From JAIRTY01 sp050257395 (GTDB lineage Bacteria > Actinomycetota > Actinomycetes > Streptosporangiales > Streptosporangiaceae), in NCBI GenBank assembly GCA_050257395.1, contig JBLMWU010000264.1:1-24075 (forward strand): a stretch of DNA of 24,075 nt, written 5' to 3'. Below the pieces are notes generated by a model. That model worked only from the letters and a program-made list of their open reading frames with translations. It was not told the DNA's origin and did not search any database. This document shows, piece after piece, positions 20,531-24,075 of the stretch (position 1 is the stretch's first letter; the number at the start of each line of letters is the position of its first letter). The position numbers were made by a program, and so were the translations under genes.

Positions 20531-21236
20531 GGACGAGCTCGTCCTGCCTAGGCATCATCAGCAGATGAGCCCGTTGCGGCTGCTGCTGATAGACGACCAC
20601 CTGATGGTGACCGAGGCCCTGGCGTCGCGCCTGTCCTCGGCCATGGACCTGTGGGTGGCCGGCCGCTGCGCCACCACCGACCCCAACCTGCTGGACATCG
20701 TCCGCGGGCTGCGCCCCGACGTGATCACGGTGGAGGTGGAGCCGCTCGGCCCGGCCATGGGCGAGGTGCTGCGCCAGCTCGTGACCGCCCGGCCGGAAGC
20801 CAAGGTCGTCGTGCTCAGCGCCGACCACGACATCTCCCACGCGGTGGAGGCGGCCCGGGCCGGGGTCGCCGCCTGGGTGGCCAAGGAGCAGGGCGCGGCC
20901 GAGCTGGAGACGGTCCTGCGGGGCGTCTACGAGGGCGGGTCCTGGTTCCCGCCGGACATGCTCGGCGAGATCCTCCGCGAGCTGCGGGCCGACGTGCGGC
21001 GGGCCCGCGAGACCGGGGACTCGCTGGACATGCTCAGCCCCCGCGAGCGGGACGTCCTGCTGGGCATGATGGAGGGCAAGCGGGGCCGGCAGATCGCCCA
21101 GGACCTGATGATCTCCACTGACACGGTGCGCACCCACACCCGCAACATCTTCGCCAAGCTGGATGTGCACAGCCGGCTGGAGGCGGTCCGCGTCGCCCGC
21201 GCGGCGGGCCTGCGTCCGCAGGAACGCGGGGCATGA
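20517..21236 (+). CDS. NarL/LuxR-family response regulator with atypical receiver
   Basis: This 239-residue regulator has an N-terminal receiver (about 20-135) and a C-terminal LuxR-type helix-turn-helix (about 173-235: 'LSPRERDVLLGMMEGKRGRQIAQDLMISTDTVRTHTRNIFAKL'-like order). The acidic pair Asp26-Asp27, Ser101 in VVLSAD and Lys123 in WVAKEQ are in place. The phospho-acceptor position, four residues after Pro67-Asp68, is Glu73 (VITVEVE) rather than Asp. Normal aspartyl phosphorylation is therefore unlikely, and the protein may be locked in one state or respond to something else. It sits inside the glycan operon, overlapping GT2 by 14 nt and the second GT4 by 4 nt, so its level tracks that of the biosynthetic enzymes. 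It has no adjacent kinase of its own. Confidence 0.88.
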   Translation: MHLDEDELVLPRHHQQMSPLRLLLIDDHLMVTEALASRLSSAMDLWVAGRCATTDPNLLDIVRGLRPDVITVEVEPLGPAMGEVLRQLVTARPEAKVVVLSADHDISHAVEAARAGVAAWVAKEQGAAELETVLRGVYEGGSWFPPDMLGEILRELRADVRRARETGDSLDMLSPRERDVLLGMMEGKRGRQIAQDLMISTDTVRTHTRNIFAKLDVHSRLEAVRVARAAGLRPQERGA

Positions 21237-22435
21237 CCGGGCCGCTGCGGGTGGCAGTGCTCATCACCCGGCTGGAAGGCGGGGCCGGCGGCCAGGCCGT
21301 GCTCGGGGCGGCCGCCCTGGATCCGGACCGGTACCGGGTGACGATCATCACCGGCAGCGGGGACCGGCTGGTGGCCGAGGCGGCAGCAGCGGGCCTGGAG
21401 GTGATCACCGAACCGTCCCTGCGCACGCCCATCGACCCCCGCGGCGACCTGCGGGCACTGCGGCGGCTCGAAGTCCTGCTCAGGGCGCAGCCTTATGACG
21501 TCGCCCACACCCACACCGCGAAGGCGGGGGTGCTGGGGCGGCTCGCCGCGCACCGGGCGGGGATCCGCCGGATCGTGCACACCTACCACGGGTTCCCGTT
21601 CCACGAGTTCCAGTCGCCCGCCCGCCGCGGCGCCTATGTGGCGATCGAGCGGCGGGTGGGCCGGATCACCGATGTGGTGCTGTGCGTGGGCACCGGCGTG
21701 GCCGCCGAGGCGGTCCGGCGCAGGCTTGCCCGGCCGGAGCGGGTCCGCACCATTGGGGTGGCGGTGCCGGTGCCGGAGCCCGCCGTGGCGGCCGCGGCCG
21801 GCCCGGATCTGGCCGGCCGGGCGGCGGGAGCCGGCCCCGCGGGGGACGACGCCCTGCCGGCCCGCGACGCGGCTGCCCGGGCGCGGGCCCGGGACCTGCT
21901 GGGCCTGCCTGCGGTGGGCGCAGTGGTCGGGGCGGTGGGCAGGCTGACCTACCAGAAGGCGCCGGAGGACTTCGTGGCCGCGCTGCGCCAGCTCAGCCGC
22001 CCGGGCGTGACCGGGGTCTGGGTCGGCGGCGGCGAGCTGGCCGGGCGGGTCGCGCGGCTGGCCAGCGCCCGGCCCGGGCCGCGGATCGTGCTGGCCGGCG
22101 AGCGGCTGGACGTTCCGGACATCCTCCCGGCCTTCGACGTGTTCGCCCTGCCGAGCCGGTATGAGGGGCTGCCGACGGCGGTGGTGGAGGCCATGCTGTG
22201 CGGAGTGCCGGTGGCGGCGACCGCGGGGAAAGCGGGCGGCGCCGTGGGGGTGCCCGGCGAGACGGGGCTGCTGGTCCCGCCGCGGCGGCCGGACCTGCTG
22301 GCCGGGGCCGTGGCCCACCTGCTGGACCACCCCGCGGACGCGGCCAGGATGGCCGCAGCGGCCCGGGCGCGGCTGGGGGACCGGTTCGGGGTCCCGGCGC
22401 TGCGGGAAGCGCTGGTCTCGGCGTACGCGGGCTGA
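21233..22435 (+). CDS. GT4-family glycosyltransferase (second)
   Basis: This 400-residue GT-B enzyme has the start 'VAVLITRLEGGAGGQ' (7-21), an acceptor-domain 'AHTHTAKAGVLGRLAAH' and 'HTYHGFPFHEF' (116-126), which is common in capsule and lipid-linked glycan GT4s. The donor domain holds GRLTYQKAPEDF (236-247), and the E-x7-E motif is Glu311 to Glu319 in YEGLPTAVVEA. The usual 'PNGVD' loop is replaced by 'IGVAVPVPEP', followed by an Ala/Gly-rich insert (about 183-220) not typical of the family. ATG 21233 overlaps the response regulator stop (ATGA). It is the last gene of the coupled run; a 264-bp gap follows. Specificity is unknown. Confidence 0.88.
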   Translation: MTGPLRVAVLITRLEGGAGGQAVLGAAALDPDRYRVTIITGSGDRLVAEAAAAGLEVITEPSLRTPIDPRGDLRALRRLEVLLRAQPYDVAHTHTAKAGVLGRLAAHRAGIRRIVHTYHGFPFHEFQSPARRGAYVAIERRVGRITDVVLCVGTGVAAEAVRRRLARPERVRTIGVAVPVPEPAVAAAAGPDLAGRAAGAGPAGDDALPARDAAARARARDLLGLPAVGAVVGAVGRLTYQKAPEDFVAALRQLSRPGVTGVWVGGGELAGRVARLASARPGPRIVLAGERLDVPDILPAFDVFALPSRYEGLPTAVVEAMLCGVPVAATAGKAGGAVGVPGETGLLVPPRRPDLLAGAVAHLLDHPADAARMAAAARARLGDRFGVPALREALVSAYAG

Positions 22436-22478
22436 CCCTGCCTTTCGGTGTAATCCCTGCTCAGGCAGTCAGATTAGG

Positions 22479-22495
22479 CCAGAGTGGTACTCTCG
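22479..22495 (+). promoter_or_regulatory. Palindrome, distal candidate operator
   Basis: CCAGAGT-GGT-ACTCTCG contains the 5-bp inverted repeat AGAGT/ACTCT. It resembles the stronger palindrome at 22660-22675 (CCAGAGcG-TgCTCT). Both lie in the gap before the histidine kinase. Confidence 0.4.
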
Positions 22496-22558
22496 CAATG
22501 GGTAGGCGCTGGTGCTCCGCGATGGCATGTGAGGCGGGCGCCAGGGGGATTTCGGTCA

Positions 22559-22579
22559 CCTGTCGACGTAACGGACAGG
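22559..22579 (+). repeat. 6-bp inverted repeat in the leader of the histidine kinase
   Basis: CCTGTC (22559-22564) faces GACAGG (22574-22579) across 9 nt. It lies between the two CCAGAG palindromes. It could be a terminator for the upstream operon or a protein site; there is no T-run. Confidence 0.3.
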
Positions 22580-22659
22580 GGATAGCTGGCGTTTCCTTCG
22601 TGCAACTGCGCGTACCCGCACCACCCGCCGGCCTGTGGCTGGGCTGGCGAGATAGTGCG

Positions 22660-22675
22660 CCAGAGCGTGCTCTGG
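22660..22675 (+). promoter_or_regulatory. Perfect palindrome, proximal candidate operator
   Basis: CCAGAGC-GT-GCTCTGG is a perfect 7+7 inverted repeat 25 nt before the kinase ATG and just after GATAGT (22651-22656), a possible -10. This is where a dimeric LuxR-type regulator could control the kinase/regulator operon. No clear -35 is seen. The 264-bp gap (22436-22699) contains no supportable gene. Confidence 0.45.
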
Positions 22676-22699
22676 GCGGAACTGCTTGGGGGGGTTCGC

Positions 22700-23389
22700 A
22701 TGGAGCCGTCGCTCGAACGACGACGAGGCCCGGGACGGCGCCGGACCGACGGCCAGGACGATCGCCGTCTGCGCGGGCTGCTGCACGATCTGGGACACCA
22801 GATGACGACGTTGTCATACCTGGTGGAGGCCGTCCGGGCGGACACCCCCCAGGGCCGGGACTCCGGTTTCCGGCTCGAGCTGCTGGCGGCGGAGATGTCC
22901 CGGGTGCTCGACCTCATCGACCACGGCATCTACGGCCTGCACGCCGAGCACCAGCCGGACGAGCAGGTCACCGTCGAGCTGCGCGGGCTGGCCGGGCAGG
23001 TGGCCCAGCTGGCCGCGTTCGCCCACGAGGCGGACGTGGAGCTGCTGCCCGGCCCGGATGCGGAAGTGCAGGCGAGCCCGGCGCTGCTGTGGCGGGTGCT
23101 GACCAACGTGGTGGACAACGCGGGCCGGGCGGCCGGCCGTGGCGGCCGGGTCACGCTGGCGATCAGCCAGCCCGGTGAGACCATCGTCGAGGTGGCGGAC
23201 ACCGGCCCCGGGTTCGGGGCGGGTGATCCGGGCCTGGCGTCGCTGGGCCTGCAGATCGTGGACTCCCTGCTGTCGTCGTGTGAAGGGACAATGGAAGTGC
23301 GCTCGCCCGAGGGGGGCGGCACCGTGGTGCGGATTGTGCTGCCGCGCCGGATGGCCCGCCAGCTCGCCGGCGCGGGCCGGGGTGCGTGA
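22700..23389 (+). CDS. Soluble sensor histidine kinase
   Basis: This 229-residue kinase lacks any membrane helix or recognisable sensor domain. The dimerisation/phospho-acceptor helix holds 'LLHDLGHQMTTLSYLVEAV' (27-45), with His29 followed by Asp as the likely phosphorylated residue and His33 as a second candidate. The ATPase domain shows the N box 'LTNVVDNA' (134-141), the G1 box VADTGPGFG (165-173) and the G2 box SLGLQIV (181-187). ATG 22700 lies 5 nt after a GGGGGGG run and is better than an in-frame upstream GTG/ATG at 22655. It overlaps the following response regulator by GTGA, so the two form a pair. The input is probably a protein or metabolite inside the cell, possibly glycan-related given the neighbours. 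Confidence 0.88.
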   Translation: MEPSLERRRGPGRRRTDGQDDRRLRGLLHDLGHQMTTLSYLVEAVRADTPQGRDSGFRLELLAAEMSRVLDLIDHGIYGLHAEHQPDEQVTVELRGLAGQVAQLAAFAHEADVELLPGPDAEVQASPALLWRVLTNVVDNAGRAAGRGGRVTLAISQPGETIVEVADTGPGFGAGDPGLASLGLQIVDSLLSSCEGTMEVRSPEGGGTVVRIVLPRRMARQLAGAGRGA

Positions 23390-24051
23390 GTACGCTGACC
23401 AGTCTCGTCATCGGCGACGACCACAAGGTCTTCCTGGACGCGCTGTCGGTGGTGCTGGCGCAGCAGGACTTCACCGTGACGGAGGCCCGGACCGTCCGGG
23501 AGACGGTGGAGGCCGTGGCCCGGCTCCGGCCCGACGTCTGCCTCATTGACCGGCACTTCGCCGGCCACGACGGCCTGGCCGCCATCGAGGAGATGGCGGC
23601 GCGCAGCCCGGCCACCAAGGTGCTGGTGCTCAGCGCCGACCCGGACACCGACGGCATCCTGCGGGCCCTGAGCGCCGGGGCCTCCGGGTACCTGCACAAG
23701 ACCCGCGGGGTCACCGCCCTGACCGCGGCCATCAGCCGGGTGCTGCGCGGGGAGGTGGTGGTCGATGTGCCCAAGGCCCCGGGCCCGCGGCGGCCGCCGC
23801 AGCAGGACGCGGCCCGCCGGCTCGCGGCCTTCCTGACCGGCCGGGAGCGGCAGTGCCTGGCCCTGCTGGTGGAAGGCCTGGACACGACCGGGATGGCGGC
23901 GAAGCTCGGCGTGTCGCGGGCCACGGTGCGCACGCACGTGCAGTCGCTGCTCACCAAGCTGGGCGTGCACTCGCGGCTGGAGGCGGCGTCCTTCGCCGTC
24001 CGTTACGGGCTGCTCGATGACAGCGGCGGATCAGGCAGGCGCGGAGCCTAG
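23386..24051 (+). CDS. NarL/LuxR-family response regulator
   Basis: This 221-residue partner of the kinase at 22700 has a standard receiver: Asp11-Asp12 in GDDH, phospho-acceptor Asp55 in VCLIDRH, Ser in VLSAD and Lys in YLHKTRG. A short Pro-rich linker ('KAPGPRRPPQQ', about 131-141) leads to a LuxR helix-turn-helix near the C-terminus ('LTGRERQCLALLVEGLD' then 'GVSRATVRTHVQSLLTKLG'). GTG 23386 overlaps the kinase stop; no strong ribosome site is seen, which fits coupled translation. It shares domain layout with the atypical regulator at 20517 but keeps the phospho-Asp, so it is probably the signal-responsive member. Likely targets include this cluster. The last 24 bases of the window show no feature. 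Confidence 0.9.
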   Translation: MSTLTSLVIGDDHKVFLDALSVVLAQQDFTVTEARTVRETVEAVARLRPDVCLIDRHFAGHDGLAAIEEMAARSPATKVLVLSADPDTDGILRALSAGASGYLHKTRGVTALTAAISRVLRGEVVVDVPKAPGPRRPPQQDAARRLAAFLTGRERQCLALLVEGLDTTGMAAKLGVSRATVRTHVQSLLTKLGVHSRLEAASFAVRYGLLDDSGGSGRRGA

Positions 24052-24075
24052 CCCTCTTCCGGGCCCTCGCTCGCC

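Noticed and set aside
22436..22699. Riboswitch (for example c-di-GMP type) upstream of the histidine kinase
   Set aside because: I looked for conserved aptamer cores and saw only simple inverted repeats; nothing matches a known class by eye.

Overview
The window is uniformly GC-rich, with strong G/C preference at third codon positions, many GTG starts and stop/start overlaps (ATGA, GTGA). Together with a Ser/Thr kinase carrying a Pro/Gly/Gln linker, NarL/LuxR two-component pairs and a secretory lipase, this points to a filamentous actinomycete. Nothing in the window allows a genus call.

Layout. (1) 1-800: the end of a V/A-type ATPase operon (subunit B tail, complete subunit D), closed by a hairpin terminator. 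(2) 800-3500: an accessory island with a pterin-synthase-like orphan gene, a Phd/RelE-type toxin-antitoxin pair, a probable gene remnant and a BrnT/ribbon-helix-helix toxin-antitoxin pair. Related copies of one hairpin-bearing repeat lie at both edges and in the middle. (3) 3459-8820: unlinked housekeeping or cell-surface genes: a HAD hydrolase, a secreted lipase and a membrane Ser/Thr kinase on the minus strand, then a metallo-beta-lactamase-fold hydrolase on the plus strand. (4) 8947-24051: a 15-kb plus-strand exopolysaccharide cluster.

The cluster contains, in order, a CE4 polysaccharide deacetylase, a UDP-sugar dehydrogenase, an ATP-grasp ligase, an FAD/NAD(P) oxidoreductase, a polyprenyl-phosphate sugar transferase, a GT4 glycosyltransferase, an NAD-dependent sugar epimerase/dehydratase, a membrane-anchored GH18-like protein, a processive-type GT2, an atypical response regulator, a second GT4, a histidine kinase and a second response regulator. 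From 9970 to 22435 nearly every gene overlaps the next or is a few bases from it, so this is very likely one translationally coupled operon. A plausible scheme is as follows: the dehydrogenase and epimerase make uronic or epimerised sugar nucleotides, the sugar transferase primes a lipid carrier, and the GT4s and GT2 build the chain. The CE4 and GH18-like proteins would then trim or deacetylate it, as in PNAG systems, while the ATP-grasp and flavoprotein add an unusual modification. No flippase, Wzy polymerase or Wzz-type chain-length protein is in view.

Most noteworthy: an ATP-grasp plus flavoprotein pair embedded in a glycan operon; a response regulator whose phospho-acceptor Asp is Glu; matching palindromes upstream of the histidine kinase; the repeat-bounded toxin-antitoxin island with apparently leaderless promoters; and an 8-bp tandem repeat that puts TGA in all three frames at the end of the kinase gene.
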